Notes: a model not told the origin generated them from the sequence alone. 64,000 nt of DNA from Terriglobia bacterium (GCA_021325235.1 JAJPHN010000016.1:62001-126000), one strand, 5' to 3'; shown: positions 42,744 through 52,565, numbered from the stretch's first letter. Made by a program: numbers and translations.

Positions 42744-44720
42744 ATGTGGAAGACGGCGAGTGGTGTGTCGCTTTGCGGGCTGCTGGTGCTGGCGGGCGTG
42801 TGGCGATCGCAGGCAGGGGAGCAGGCGGGCTATGCCGAGGTGACGCGGGCCATTCGCAACAACGATCTGGAGGGAGTACGCGCGCTGGCGGCGGATCCGA
42901 ACGTGTTGAAAAGCACAGGACCGCTCGGCTATACGGCGCTGCATTACGCGGCGATTTACGGGAGCGCGGACGCGATGGGGATCCTGCTGCGCGCAGGGGC
43001 TGACCCGAATGCACGGGATCGCACGGGCGCAACGGCGCTGCATTACGGAGCCTATTGCCTGGATAAAGTGCTGCTGCTGGTTGGGGCGGGAGCGGATGTG
43101 AAGGCGGCGGAAAATGGCGGCGCGACGGCGCTGATGATCGCTTCGGCGGCGCCGGGAAATGTGCGGACGGTGCGCTTTTTGCTGGAAAAAGGCGCCGATG
43201 TACGGGGGCGCGATCAGTTTGGGGATAACGCGCTGATTCGGGCTGCTGCGAATGGCGATCGCGAGGTTCAGGAACTGCTGCTGCAGCGCGGCGCGGAGAG
43301 CCGAGCGGTGGATCGTGCGGGACTGACGGCGCTGAATATCACGACGGCTTCGGCGGCTATGACGCGGCAACTGCTGGCGGCGGGCGCGGATGCGAATGCG
43401 GCGAATGTGTTTGGCGGACGGGTGCTGAAGGGCAACATCGCGCTGGTGCATCTGACGCCGCTGATGGTAGCGGCACCGTACGCGGAGCAGGGAGTTATAC
43501 CGGCACTGCTTGGAAGCGGGGCTCGGGTGAACGAAGTGGATATTCGGAAGATGACGCCGTTAATGCTTTCGATAGCGAGCGACCAGGCGAAGCCGGAGAA
43601 CGTGCGGCAACTTGTTGCCGCGGGTGCGGAGGTGAATGCGGAGGACCAGAACGGGGAAACGGCGCTGACCTGGGCACGCAAGTTTCGCAATCCCGAGATT
43701 GTGGGGATGCTCGAGAAAGCAGGAGCGCGCGGAGGGGAGCTCGCGCCTGCTCCGCGGCCGGATGAGAACGCCAGCGCAAAGAGTGCAGAAGACGCGGTAC
43801 GGCGTGCGATGCCGCTGTTGACCAGGACGGCGCCGCAGTTCTTTCGGGAAGGCGGCTGCGTGGGATGCCATCACCAGCCGGCGTATGCACAGGTTTTTGG
43901 AGCGGCGAAGCGCGCCGGACTCGCTCCGGATCCTGCGCTGCGGACGGCGTTCCTCGGCGGAATGATTTCGATGCGGCCGCGACTGGCGCCGACTCTGCCG
44001 GTGCTGCGCGGTCCGGGCGGCGATATCGATCCGCTGCTCTACGCGCTGGCGGCTTATGACGAGCTGGGCGAAGCGCCGAACGAAGACACGGATCTCTTGG
44101 TGCATTACATCGCGGTGCGGCAGGATGCTGCGGGGAGCTGGTCCGCTCTCGGAATCGCGCGGCCGCCGATCGAAGACAGCAGCATCACGCGGACCTCGCT
44201 GGCGATGCGAGCGCTAAAGCATTACGGCTGGCGCGCACGGCAGCCGGAGTTTGAAGAACGAATTGCGCGGGCACGGAAGTGGCTGGAAGCGGCGGCTCCG
44301 GTGACGACGTACGAGCGCGCGGATCAGATCACGGGCTTGTATGAGGCGGGCCTTACGCGTGAAGAGCTGCGCGGCAAAACAGAGGCGCTGCTGAAACTGC
44401 AGCGCGGCGATGGAGGATGGGCGCAGACGAAGTACCTCGATTCAGACGCGTACGCGACCGGGCTGGTGCTGCATTCGCTGTATCGAACAGGACTGATCAC
44501 GCCAGCGGACGAGGCGTACCGGCGTGGAGTTGCGTTTCTGCTGCGCACACAGTTTGCCGATGGTTCGTGGTATGTGCGCAGCCGCGCGCCGAAGTTTCAG
44601 CCGTATTTTCAGAGCGGTTTTCCGTTCGACCACGATCAGTGGATTTCGAGCGCGGGGACGGCGTACGCGCTGATGGCGCTGGCTGATGGTGTGAATGGCG
44701 GATCAGAGCGCAAGCGTTAG
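42744..44720 (+). CDS. Secreted ankyrin / CxxCH / cyclase-like toroid fusion
   Basis: A 658-residue exported protein. The signal peptide (SLCGLLVLAGVWRSQAG) is followed by about ten ankyrin repeats from residue 30 to 330 (LHYAAIYGSADAMGILLRAG and relatives). Then comes a haem-type motif CVGCHHQPAYAQVF at residue 372. The C-terminal alpha/alpha toroid is like squalene-hopene cyclase or prenyltransferase beta (GDGGWAQTKYLDSDAYATG, TQFADGSWYVRSRAPKFQ). The cyclase catalytic DxDD is not seen. A long upstream frame is antisense to mobA and was dropped. It ends 18 bases inside the convergent GH116 gene. Confidence 0.75.
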   Translation: MWKTASGVSLCGLLVLAGVWRSQAGEQAGYAEVTRAIRNNDLEGVRALAADPNVLKSTGPLGYTALHYAAIYGSADAMGILLRAGADPNARDRTGATALHYGAYCLDKVLLLVGAGADVKAAENGGATALMIASAAPGNVRTVRFLLEKGADVRGRDQFGDNALIRAAANGDREVQELLLQRGAESRAVDRAGLTALNITTASAAMTRQLLAAGADANAANVFGGRVLKGNIALVHLTPLMVAAPYAEQGVIPALLGSGARVNEVDIRKMTPLMLSIASDQAKPENVRQLVAAGAEVNAEDQNGETALTWARKFRNPEIVGMLEKAGARGGELAPAPRPDENASAKSAEDAVRRAMPLLTRTAPQFFREGGCVGCHHQPAYAQVFGAAKRAGLAPDPALRTAFLGGMISMRPRLAPTLPVLRGPGGDIDPLLYALAAYDELGEAPNEDTDLLVHYIAVRQDAAGSWSALGIARPPIEDSSITRTSLAMRALKHYGWRARQPEFEERIARARKWLEAAAPVTTYERADQITGLYEAGLTREELRGKTEALLKLQRGDGGWAQTKYLDSDAYATGLVLHSLYRTGLITPADEAYRRGVAFLLRTQFADGSWYVRSRAPKFQPYFQSGFPFDHDQWISSAGTAYALMALADGVNGGSERKR

Positions 44721-47306
44721 CGGATGGCCGGGGGCGAGGGTGCGTTCCGGTGTGAACGGCGGGAGCGGCTTTTCGTGCACGACGATCTGGCGTACGGGAA
44801 GTGAGCCTTCGATCACTTCGATGGTGAGCTGCGCGCGGGTGAGGGTGAAGGTGCCCCAGCCGGTGCCGGTGGACCAGAAGGACTGGAAGCGCGGGTGGGC
44901 GATGCGCGGTGCGATGGCGACTTTGCGGTCGAGCCCGAAGTATTGAAAACCGCTGAGCGCGAGCAGGCTCGACCAGGAGGACATGGCGCGAGCGTAGTGG
45001 TGGCCGCATTCGGGCTCGTCCCAGGGATTGCGGCGGATGCCGTCGTAGCGGCGGCGCACGTTGGCGATGGCTTCGAGCCCGCGCTCGAGCATGCCGTGGA
45101 AGAGAAACAATGCGGCGATGGCGTGCTCCTGTCCGGTCCAGGTTTCGGCATAGTACGGGAACGGAATGCGGGGTCGCTCGGACTTGCCGTAGTCGCAGAC
45201 CATGAGCGCGCCTTCGTCGTTCAAAGCATAGGTGCGCTGCACGTTTTCATGGTCGAAGAGACTGGGTTTGTGATTATAGCGGTAGAGGGCGTCGAGAGTT
45301 TTGGCCATGTGATCGCGATTGAGGAGCGGGCCGAGGCCGCAGACGTCGGCGAGATACTGGCCGAGTAGCTGATCGAGCAGGCAACCTTCGCCGACCTGAA
45401 ACTGGGGGTGCTCGGGATCGTCGGCGCCCATGCCGCTGCGGAGACCGGGGGCGATTTCGCTGGCCGGATGGCCTTCGACGCGCTGTATGTAGTATTCTCC
45501 ATTGAAAAGATTCTGATCGATCCAGCCGCTGCCATTTTCAAAGACGCGGCGATATTCGGAGGCGGCGGAGCGATCGCCTGCGGCATGGGCCATCTCTTCC
45601 GCTGCGCGTAACGCACCGAGGTAGTAGATGCCGCAGAGCGGATTGGGACCGTAGAACTCGACGTCGTAGGTGTTGTGCTGGACGCCTTCCAGGATGCCGT
45701 CGCGATTGGCGTCCCAGCCGCCGGGAATCCAGGCGAATTCGATGGCGCGCTTCACCTTTGGCCAGAATTCGTTAAAGAATTTGTCGTCGCCGGAAAGCTG
45801 CCAGTCCTGATAAACCTTCATGATCTGGCCCATCTGGCCATCGGCGGCGATGTAGCCGAAGCGCTCGATGCCGTCGGGCAGAAGCTGGCGGAAGTACATG
45901 CCGCCGCGCTCGTCCATGGAGTAGCCGAAGGCGGCGCGGCGCAGGGAATGGGAGAGCGACGGGAAGAGACTGGCGGTGGCGGTTTCGTAGTTCCAGACGT
46001 GGGTGCAGTTGCCGAAGCAGCAGCCGAGGTGATCGGAGGAGCCTTCGAAGGCGTGGAACTCGCCATCGGCGGTGCGGAAGCAGGTGGTGGAGATGAGAGT
46101 GGAGAGATTGGCGAGGGCGGCGTCCTTGACTTCGCCGGGGAGGGTGGTTTCGCGGAGGGCGCGGACGAATTTTTGGGTGCGCTGTTCGAGCGCGGGCAGA
46201 TGCGCGGCACCGTATTCGGCGGCGGCCCAGGCGTCGGGAAAGCGGGCGGCGTACCAGTTGCCGATGACGTCGTTTTCGTGACCTTTGGGCGCATCCCAGC
46301 CGCAACGTTTCGGCGTGCGATTGGGGAAGTGCCAGGCGAGGACAAAGCTGTATTCGGCTTCGGCCTGCGGATCGATTTGCTGTTTGAGACAGACGGCGCC
46401 GACTGCGCCGGTTTGAGCGGCTTCGGGGCCGAGCGCGCCGTCTTTTGAGAAATCGTCCCAGAAGAGAAGCGGACTGTTCCACCAGCGGCCGGCGGGCCAG
46501 CCTTTGAGCGCGGTGACTTCTCCGACGCCGGTGAGAATAGCGAGCGCGAAACTGCCGTGCGCGACGTCGTCGGGCGGGAGAGACGGATTGGTCATGAAGA
46601 GACCTGCGAGATTTTGGCCGCGGCGGTGTTCGTTCAAGCGCTTTTCGTCGTGGGTGCGGGCGATGTCGAGATTGTTTTGATCGGCGGAGCGGACGGGGTT
46701 CTCGATGGACCAGGCGATGGAGGCGGCGACGCGTTTGCGAGAACGATTGCGGAGACGGTAACGCAGAAGAACGAGCGGCAAGCCGGAGGCATCGGCATCG
46801 AGCGGGATAAAGGGCGAGACGGCTTCGAGGGTGATGGAGACGGGGAGGCGATCGTCGTGGAAGTCGATGCGCGGGGCGGCGAATTCGCCGATGAAGGTTG
46901 CGCCCTGGAGGCGAGAGAGGCCTGGCACATTGCGCGAGCCGAGACCTTCGGCACCGGCGTAGGGCGGCTCGATACGCGCTTCGAGGACGTGGGACATGGG
47001 CGCTTCACCTTCGGATTGGACCCAGAGGCTGGCGAAGGCGTACTGCGGAGAATTGCCCTGATCGGGGCGATTGAAGATCTCCCAATCGCGTAACTGGCCG
47101 CGACCGCCGAGGCCGATGCTGCCTGCCGCCACGCCGCCGAGCGGATAGGAGATCATCTGCAGCGCGGGCCCGGTGAAGCGGCGCGGATATTCGAGAGCGG
47201 AGCGCAGAGAAGATGACTGCGAGGGCTGTTCGGATTGCGCGTTGGTGTGCGCGGGAAGCGCGGCGGTGGCGAGCGTGGCAGATTTGAGGAAATCGCGCCG
47301 GTGCAT
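44703..47306 (-). CDS. Tat-exported GH116 glucosidase/glucosylceramidase-like
   Basis: An 867-residue protein. A twin-arginine signal (RRDFLKSATLATAALPA) precedes a GH116 enzyme: an N-terminal beta-sandwich with ISYPLGGVAAGSIGLGGRG and a C-terminal alpha/alpha barrel. Catalytic motifs by analogy to GBA2 and TxGH116 are CTHVWNYE (nucleophile) and HNTYDVEFYGPN (acid/base). It should cleave beta-glucosides or beta-xylosides in the periplasm. An upstream in-frame extension runs through the divergent GTPase gene and was excluded. Only 25 bases separate the two starts. Confidence 0.9.
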   Translation of the reverse strand: MHRRDFLKSATLATAALPAHTNAQSEQPSQSSSLRSALEYPRRFTGPALQMISYPLGGVAAGSIGLGGRGQLRDWEIFNRPDQGNSPQYAFASLWVQSEGEAPMSHVLEARIEPPYAGAEGLGSRNVPGLSRLQGATFIGEFAAPRIDFHDDRLPVSITLEAVSPFIPLDADASGLPLVLLRYRLRNRSRKRVAASIAWSIENPVRSADQNNLDIARTHDEKRLNEHRRGQNLAGLFMTNPSLPPDDVAHGSFALAILTGVGEVTALKGWPAGRWWNSPLLFWDDFSKDGALGPEAAQTGAVGAVCLKQQIDPQAEAEYSFVLAWHFPNRTPKRCGWDAPKGHENDVIGNWYAARFPDAWAAAEYGAAHLPALEQRTQKFVRALRETTLPGEVKDAALANLSTLISTTCFRTADGEFHAFEGSSDHLGCCFGNCTHVWNYETATASLFPSLSHSLRRAAFGYSMDERGGMYFRQLLPDGIERFGYIAADGQMGQIMKVYQDWQLSGDDKFFNEFWPKVKRAIEFAWIPGGWDANRDGILEGVQHNTYDVEFYGPNPLCGIYYLGALRAAEEMAHAAGDRSAASEYRRVFENGSGWIDQNLFNGEYYIQRVEGHPASEIAPGLRSGMGADDPEHPQFQVGEGCLLDQLLGQYLADVCGLGPLLNRDHMAKTLDALYRYNHKPSLFDHENVQRTYALNDEGALMVCDYGKSERPRIPFPYYAETWTGQEHAIAALFLFHGMLERGLEAIANVRRRYDGIRRNPWDEPECGHHYARAMSSWSSLLALSGFQYFGLDRKVAIAPRIAHPRFQSFWSTGTGWGTFTLTRAQLTIEVIEGSLPVRQIVVHEKPLPPFTPERTLAPGHPLTLAL

Positions 47307-47331
47307 TCGCCAAGTATCATATCTGGCGAAT

Positions 47332-48408
47332 ATGTCTGGACGTCCTGTGCTGATTTTTGTTGGCGGGTTCCTGGGAGCAGGAAAGACGACGCTGATTCTG
47401 CGAGCGGCGCGGGCGCTGGCAGAGCGCGGGAAGCGGGTGGCGGTGATCACGAACGATCAGGACCGTTCGCTGGTGGATACGCGCGTGGCGGAAGCGCAGA
47501 AGGTGGCGGCGCGGGAGGTGGCGGGCGGATGTTTCTGCTGCCGGTTTTCGGATCTGATGGAGCAGGCCGAGGGTTTGCGTGAGTATGAGCCGGATGTGAT
47601 TTTCGCGGAGCCGGTGGGAAGTTGTATCGATTTGTCGGCGACGATTCTGCAGCCGCTGAAGCGATTTTATGAACGCGAGTATCGGCTGGCCCCGCTGACG
47701 GTGCTGGTGGATCCGGCGATGCTGGAGCGGGCCAAGCGCGGCGAGATGGATGGCGATGTGGAGTATCTTTTCGGGCAGCAGCTGGCGGAAGCGGATCTGA
47801 TCTGCACGACGAAACGCGACTTGTATCCGGGCGCGCGGGCGGCGAAGGTGCCGGTGGATTTCGCGGTGAGCGGCGCGACGGGAGAAGGCGTTGACGAGTG
47901 GCTGGCGGAGGTGCTTTCGGGTAGGCGCATGGCGGGGGCGCGGCTGCTCGAAGTGGATTACGGGCGTTATGCGGAAGCGGAGGCGGCGCTGGCGTGGCTG
48001 AATCTGGAGGCGGCGATACGGCTGGCGATTGCGAAGAGTCCGGCGCTGGTGTGCGGGCCGCTGTGCGATCGCTTAGAAGAAGAGTTGCGAGGGCGCGGTA
48101 TTTTTGTGGCGCATTTGAAGATTTTCGATCAATGCGCGAGCGGGTGGCTGAAGGTGAGTCTGGCGGGCGATGGGGCGCCGCGGCCGGAAGGCGATCTGCT
48201 GGCGGAGGCGGCGGAGGAGCATCAGCTGGCGATCAATCTGCGGGCGATTGCGGAGCCGGAGGAGATGCGGGAACTGGTGCTGGCGGCATTGCGGGAAGTC
48301 GGAGGGAGTCTGGAGATCCGGCATGCACGCGCGTTTCGACCGGCGGCGCCGCGGCCGGAACATCGGTTTTCGGCGACGGTTGCTTCCGGGCCGGTTACTT
48401 CTGGGTGA
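47332..48408 (+). CDS. CobW-like (COG0523-type) GTPase
   Basis: A 358-residue P-loop protein. It has Walker A FVGGFLGAGKTTLIL, AVITNDQDRSLVDT, and the metal-binding GGCFCCRFSDLM that corresponds to the family's CxCC motif. The guanine motif is probably TTKRDL in place of NKxD. Such GTPases are metal chaperones for zinc, cobalt or other ions. The cargo is not clear here, as no zinc-regulated or cobalamin gene is adjacent. The C-terminal half is diverged. The start is ATG with a very short leader. Its end overlaps the MBL-fold gene by 14 bases. Confidence 0.82.
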   Translation: MSGRPVLIFVGGFLGAGKTTLILRAARALAERGKRVAVITNDQDRSLVDTRVAEAQKVAAREVAGGCFCCRFSDLMEQAEGLREYEPDVIFAEPVGSCIDLSATILQPLKRFYEREYRLAPLTVLVDPAMLERAKRGEMDGDVEYLFGQQLAEADLICTTKRDLYPGARAAKVPVDFAVSGATGEGVDEWLAEVLSGRRMAGARLLEVDYGRYAEAEAALAWLNLEAAIRLAIAKSPALVCGPLCDRLEEELRGRGIFVAHLKIFDQCASGWLKVSLAGDGAPRPEGDLLAEAAEEHQLAINLRAIAEPEEMRELVLAALREVGGSLEIRHARAFRPAAPRPEHRFSATVASGPVTSG

Positions 48409-49267
48409 GCGCGGCGTAGATCTCGCGGACGAATTCGTCGGGGGTGACGCGGCCGTGGCCCCAGCGTGAATCGAAGTCGGCGGTGGGGTGCTGGGCGAGG
48501 ATCTCGCTTTCGGTTTTGTGTGCGTCGATGGACTGCTGGATGCGATCGCGCACGGCGGCGATCATGTCATGGAATTGTTTCAGATCAGCGCCGCTCGCCA
48601 CGCTGCCATAAACGGGCACGATGCGGAAAGCACCGCCGGACCAGGAGTTGAGGGCGTTGAGGAGGCCGTCGAGTTTTGCGCCCTGGGCGGGATCGAGGAG
48701 CGGATAGCCGTCGCCGGGAAAGACTTCGCCGAGATAGACGAGATTGTCGCGATGGAAATGCGCGATGGCATCGGCGTCGCTGTAACCGGAGCGCTGGTGG
48801 ACGACGTGGATGGCGTCGTCGTTGAGATCGAAGGTGATGACTTCGGAGAAGGCGACGCGCGGACGGTCGACGTTGAGCTTCTGGAGTTCGGGGGGAAGCG
48901 GCCGGGAGGTGCCCATGACGTGGCCGCCGAGACGTTCGAGCGCTTTTTCCTGCATGGCGACGAAGGCGCCGAGTTTGCCCCAGCCGGCGTCGCCTTGCGA
49001 GTGTGCGAGATCTTCGGGCCAGATGACGAGGTAGCGCACGGCGGATTTCGTTTTCGCTTCGAGGATGCGGTTGATTTCGGGTGTGCTGGCGGCGGAGGGT
49101 GTTCCGATTAAGAGCGCGCCGTCGGGACCGACGGAGGCGATGACGTTGCCGGTGGAGGTGGCGAGCAGGAGCAGGTGGGGGGAGAGCTCGGTGACTTTGA
49201 CGGTGGACTCAGCGGCAGTGGCAGCGAGCGCGCAGAGGCAGAGTGAAGACAACGCGAGCAGGCGCAT
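48395..49267 (-). CDS. Secreted MBL-fold protein lacking metal ligands
   Basis: A 290-residue exported protein with signal peptide (LLALSSLCLCALAATAA). Its layout follows SoxH/quinoprotein-relay metallo-beta-lactamase-fold hydrolases. The metal motif HxHxDH is replaced by WPEDLAHSQG. The next ligand region reads VVHQRSGYSDADAIAHF, and the usual PGHGP reads PVYGS. With all expected histidine ligands gone, hydrolase activity is unlikely and a binding role is more plausible. The fold elements DNLVYLGEVFPGDGYPLLD remain. Confidence 0.72.
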   Translation of the reverse strand: MRLLALSSLCLCALAATAAESTVKVTELSPHLLLLATSTGNVIASVGPDGALLIGTPSAASTPEINRILEAKTKSAVRYLVIWPEDLAHSQGDAGWGKLGAFVAMQEKALERLGGHVMGTSRPLPPELQKLNVDRPRVAFSEVITFDLNDDAIHVVHQRSGYSDADAIAHFHRDNLVYLGEVFPGDGYPLLDPAQGAKLDGLLNALNSWSGGAFRIVPVYGSVASGADLKQFHDMIAAVRDRIQQSIDAHKTESEILAQHPTADFDSRWGHGRVTPDEFVREIYAALTQK

Positions 49268-49297
49268 CTTTTCAACTGTACGGTATGTTCAGCATGG

Positions 49298-50569
49298 ATG
49301 CGGGGATTTGCGCGATGGGCGAGCGTGCTGTGGCTGGCGGCGAGTTTTGCCGGATTGGCCGGGGCGTATTCGGTGCTGACGCATGAGCAGCTGATCGATC
49401 TGGCGTGGAACCAGCTGATACGGCCGCTGCTGGTGGCGCGTTATCCGAAGACGACGGCGGCGCAGTTACAGGTCGCGCATGCCTATGCGTACGGCGGGTG
49501 CGCGATTCAGGACACCGGCTACTATCCGTTCGGGCACGAATTTTTCAGCGATCTGACGCACTATGTGCGCACGGGCGATTTCATCATGCATCTGCTCCGA
49601 GATGCGCGGGATGCGAATGAGTATGCGTTTGCGCTGGGGGCGCTGTCGCATTATGTAGGCGATAACATCGGGCATCATGATGCGGTGAACCGGGCGACAG
49701 CGCTCAGTTTCCCGAAGCTGGCGAAGCGTTTCGGGCCGATTGTGACGTATGACGAGAATCCGCACGCGCATGTGCGGACGGAGTTCGCGTTCGACATTGC
49801 GCAGCTGAATAAAAGACGGCTGGCGCCGGCGGCGTATCTGCGATTTGTCGGGCTGCGCGTTTCGACTCGCGTACTGCAGCAGGCGTTTACCGAGACGTAC
49901 GGGCTGAGCCTGCGGAGTGTGCTGGGGCCGGAACGGCCAGCGGTGCGCAGCTATCGGACGTCGGTGCGGAGTTGGATTCCGCGGTTTGCGCATGCGGAGA
50001 ATCTGATTCACGCCGACGATTTTCCGGCGGATACGGACGGGCATGAGCTGGAGCTGTATTTGCAGTATCTGAGCGAGACGGAGTTTCAGAAGGTGTGGAG
50101 CCGGTACCGGCGGCAGCCCGGTGTGCTGACGCATCTGACGGCGGTGTTGATACGGATTGTGCCGAAGATCGGGCCGCTTTCGGTGCTGGCGATTGCGGTG
50201 CCGACGGAGCAGACGGAGCAGATGTATATCACGAGCGTGAACCGGTCGATTGAGCTGTATCGCGAGTTATTAACACGGCTGCGCGGGGACGCGATTCCGT
50301 TCGTTCCGGATCGCGACCTCGACACGGGCGAAGCGACGAAGCCGGGCGCGTACAAGCTGACGGACGAGACGTATGCGAAGCTGCTGGCGCGGATCACGAA
50401 CGATCCAGCGCGCACGATTCCGGCGGACCTGCAGCAGGATATTTTGCATTTTTATGCGGATCCGAATGCGCCGATTCACACGAAGAAGAATGCGAAGGAG
50501 TGGGAGAGGGTGCAGGCGGAGTTGCGGGTGCTCGGGTCGATGAAGACGGGTGGGGTTAACGGGTTTTGA
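49298..50569 (+). CDS. Secreted zinc-dependent phospholipase C-like protein
   Basis: A 423-residue protein with signal peptide (VLWLAASFAGLAGAYS). A domain related to bacterial zinc-dependent phospholipase C/S1-P1 nucleases follows. It has VLTHEQLIDLAW, FGHEFFSDLTHYVRTGDFIM and FALGALSHYVGDNIGHHDAVN with clustered histidines and aspartates for metal binding. Its substrate may be a phospholipid, or another phosphodiester. The C-terminal 200 residues are of unknown fold. The start is ATG; another ATG lies 4 bases upstream out of frame. It overlaps lpxD by 14 bases at the tail. Confidence 0.78.
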   Translation: MRGFARWASVLWLAASFAGLAGAYSVLTHEQLIDLAWNQLIRPLLVARYPKTTAAQLQVAHAYAYGGCAIQDTGYYPFGHEFFSDLTHYVRTGDFIMHLLRDARDANEYAFALGALSHYVGDNIGHHDAVNRATALSFPKLAKRFGPIVTYDENPHAHVRTEFAFDIAQLNKRRLAPAAYLRFVGLRVSTRVLQQAFTETYGLSLRSVLGPERPAVRSYRTSVRSWIPRFAHAENLIHADDFPADTDGHELELYLQYLSETEFQKVWSRYRRQPGVLTHLTAVLIRIVPKIGPLSVLAIAVPTEQTEQMYITSVNRSIELYRELLTRLRGDAIPFVPDRDLDTGEATKPGAYKLTDETYAKLLARITNDPARTIPADLQQDILHFYADPNAPIHTKKNAKEWERVQAELRVLGSMKTGGVNGF

Positions 50570-51596
50570 GCTGTTCTTCGAGTTCGGCGACGCGGCGCTC
50601 GAGGGCACGGACGGTTTTGAGCAGGTCGGGGAGCTTGGGGAACGCGGCGGTGGCGCGCAGCCAGAGATTCGATTCAAACGCCGGCGAGCCGGCGACGATC
50701 GCGCCTTCGGGGACGTCGTGTTTCAGGCCGGATTGGGCCCAGACGATGGCGTTGCGGTGGATGGTCAGGTGGCCTGCGGCGCCGGTCTGGGCGGCCATGA
50801 TGACGTTTTCTTCGAGGGTGGTGCTGCCGGCGAGACCCGTCTGACCGCAGAGGATGTTGTCTTCGCCGACGACGCAGGCGTGGCCGATCTGGCAGAGGCT
50901 GTCGATTTTAGCGCCGCGTTTGATACGGGTTTCGCCGAGGGTGGCGCGGTCGATGGAGGTGAGCGTCTGGACTTCGACATCGTCCTCGAGCACGGTGATG
51001 CCGGATTGCGGAATTTTGTACTGGCGGCCGTGGTTGTCCTTGGCGAAACCGAAGCCGTCGCCGCCGATGACGACGCCGTTGTGGAGGGTGACGCGGTGGC
51101 CGATGCGGCAGAACTCGCGCACGGAGACGTGGGAATGGGCGGTGAAATCGTCGCCGATGGTGCAGCCGTCGTAGATGACCGCGTGCGGATAGAGAACGGC
51201 ATTGCGGCCGAGCGAGACGTGCTCGCCGACGACCGCGTACGCGCCGATGGAGGCATTTTCACCGAGCTGCGCGCTGCGGGCGATGGCGGCGGTGGGGTGA
51301 ATGCCGGGCGCGGGTCTGGGCGGTTGATAGAAGAGCTCGAGAGCGCGGGCGAAGTCGTGGTAGGGATTTTTCGAAACGAGAGTAGCCGAGGCGGACGTGC
51401 GCAGAGGCTCGGAGGCGATGACGGCGGCGGCGCGCGTCTGCTTCGCTTTGGGAGCGTAGCGCAGGTTGGCGAGGAAGGTGATTTCGGACGGTCCGGCTTT
51501 TTCGATGGTGGAGACGCCGGTGATGATCGTTTCGCCTGAGCCGGTGAGCTCGCAGCCGAGCAGATCGGCGAGTTGCGCGAGTGTGAAGGACGGCAT
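50556..51596 (-). CDS. lpxD: UDP-3-O-acylglucosamine N-acyltransferase
   Basis: A 346-residue enzyme of lipid A synthesis. The N-terminal LpxD domain has ITGVSTIEKAGPSEITFLAN. The hexapeptide-repeat left-handed helix (IGAYAVVGEHVSLGRNAVLY) contains the catalytic histidine region VVIGGDGFGFA. A C-terminal coiled helix ends RRVAELEEQLKTR. The length is typical. It proves a lipid A pathway and hence an outer membrane. No lpxA or fabZ is adjacent, which is unlike proteobacterial operons. Confidence 0.95.
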   Translation of the reverse strand: MPSFTLAQLADLLGCELTGSGETIITGVSTIEKAGPSEITFLANLRYAPKAKQTRAAAVIASEPLRTSASATLVSKNPYHDFARALELFYQPPRPAPGIHPTAAIARSAQLGENASIGAYAVVGEHVSLGRNAVLYPHAVIYDGCTIGDDFTAHSHVSVREFCRIGHRVTLHNGVVIGGDGFGFAKDNHGRQYKIPQSGITVLEDDVEVQTLTSIDRATLGETRIKRGAKIDSLCQIGHACVVGEDNILCGQTGLAGSTTLEENVIMAAQTGAAGHLTIHRNAIVWAQSGLKHDVPEGAIVAGSPAFESNLWLRATAAFPKLPDLLKTVRALERRVAELEEQLKTR

Positions 51597-51623
51597 AACG
51601 CGAGTAGACGCGGCGCGAGCGCT

Positions 51624-52478
51624 TCAGGCTTCCGCGATCACAGGATTGCGGAGTTCGCCGATGGACTGGATGCGGACGACGACCTCTTCGCCGGCCTGCA
51701 GATAGCGGGGCGGTTTGCGCGTGAAGCCGACGCCGGCGGGCGTTCCGGTGGAGACGATGTCGCCGGGCTCGAGAGTGAAGACGCTCGAGAGGAAGGCGAT
51801 CAGGTCCGGGATTTTGAAGATGAGCTCGCGGGTGTTGGAATCCTGCAAAATTTCGCCGCCGATTTCGAGCTCGATGTTGAGGTCGTGGGGATCGGCGATT
51901 TCGTCGGCGGTGACGATCCAGGGGCCGAGGGGCGCGAAGGTGTCGAAGGTCTTGCCCATGAGCCATTGGGAGGTGGCCTTCTGGTAATCGCGCGCGGAGA
52001 CGTCGTTCAGGATGGTGTAGCCGAAGACGTGGTCCTTCCAGTCCTGGGCGCGAATGTGGCGGCCGCCCTGGCCGATGACGAAAGCGAGCTCGGCTTCGTA
52101 GTCGGGTGATTTGGAGACGCGCGGGAGAACGATGTTTTCGCCGGGGCCGATGACGGAGGTGGCGAATTTATTGAAGATGGTGGGGACCTTCGGGACTTCG
52201 GCGCCGGTTTCCTTGGCGTGGTCCATGTAATTGAGGCCGACGCAGATGAGTTTCGAAGGGCGCGGAATGGGCGCGAGAAGGCGGACGCTGTTGAGCTTGT
52301 AGCGCTGCTCGATGGGGACCTCGGCGATGAGCTTTTCGACTTTGTCGAGGGCGAGCCGATCGTGCTTGATGAAGTCGAGGGTGGTGAGGAAACCGGCGGC
52401 TGCGAGATCGAGCACGAACTCGCCGGAGATGACGCCGGGGTGGACCTGGCCGCCCGCTTCGAAGGTAACGATGCGCAT
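51624..52478 (-). CDS. Fumarylacetoacetate hydrolase-family protein
   Basis: A 284-residue FAH-family enzyme. It has LICVGLNYMDHAKETGAEVP, the metal-binding DYEAELAFVIG, ILNDVSARDYQKA and GTPAGVGFTRKPPRYLQ. Members hydrolyse or decarboxylate 2-oxo acids, for example acylpyruvates, fumarylacetoacetate or sugar-derived oxo acids. The exact substrate cannot be named. The N-terminal 70 residues form the usual small domain. It lies 27 bases upstream of lpxD on the same strand. Confidence 0.92.
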   Translation of the reverse strand: MRIVTFEAGGQVHPGVISGEFVLDLAAAGFLTTLDFIKHDRLALDKVEKLIAEVPIEQRYKLNSVRLLAPIPRPSKLICVGLNYMDHAKETGAEVPKVPTIFNKFATSVIGPGENIVLPRVSKSPDYEAELAFVIGQGGRHIRAQDWKDHVFGYTILNDVSARDYQKATSQWLMGKTFDTFAPLGPWIVTADEIADPHDLNIELEIGGEILQDSNTRELIFKIPDLIAFLSSVFTLEPGDIVSTGTPAGVGFTRKPPRYLQAGEEVVVRIQSIGELRNPVIAEA

Positions 52479-52565
52479 GCTTGCATCTTAGCCGCCGGGT
52501 GGGAAATTTCTGCTAACCGGGCGGCTGCGGAATCGTCCAAACGGGCAATTGCCAGGAGGCGTGCT

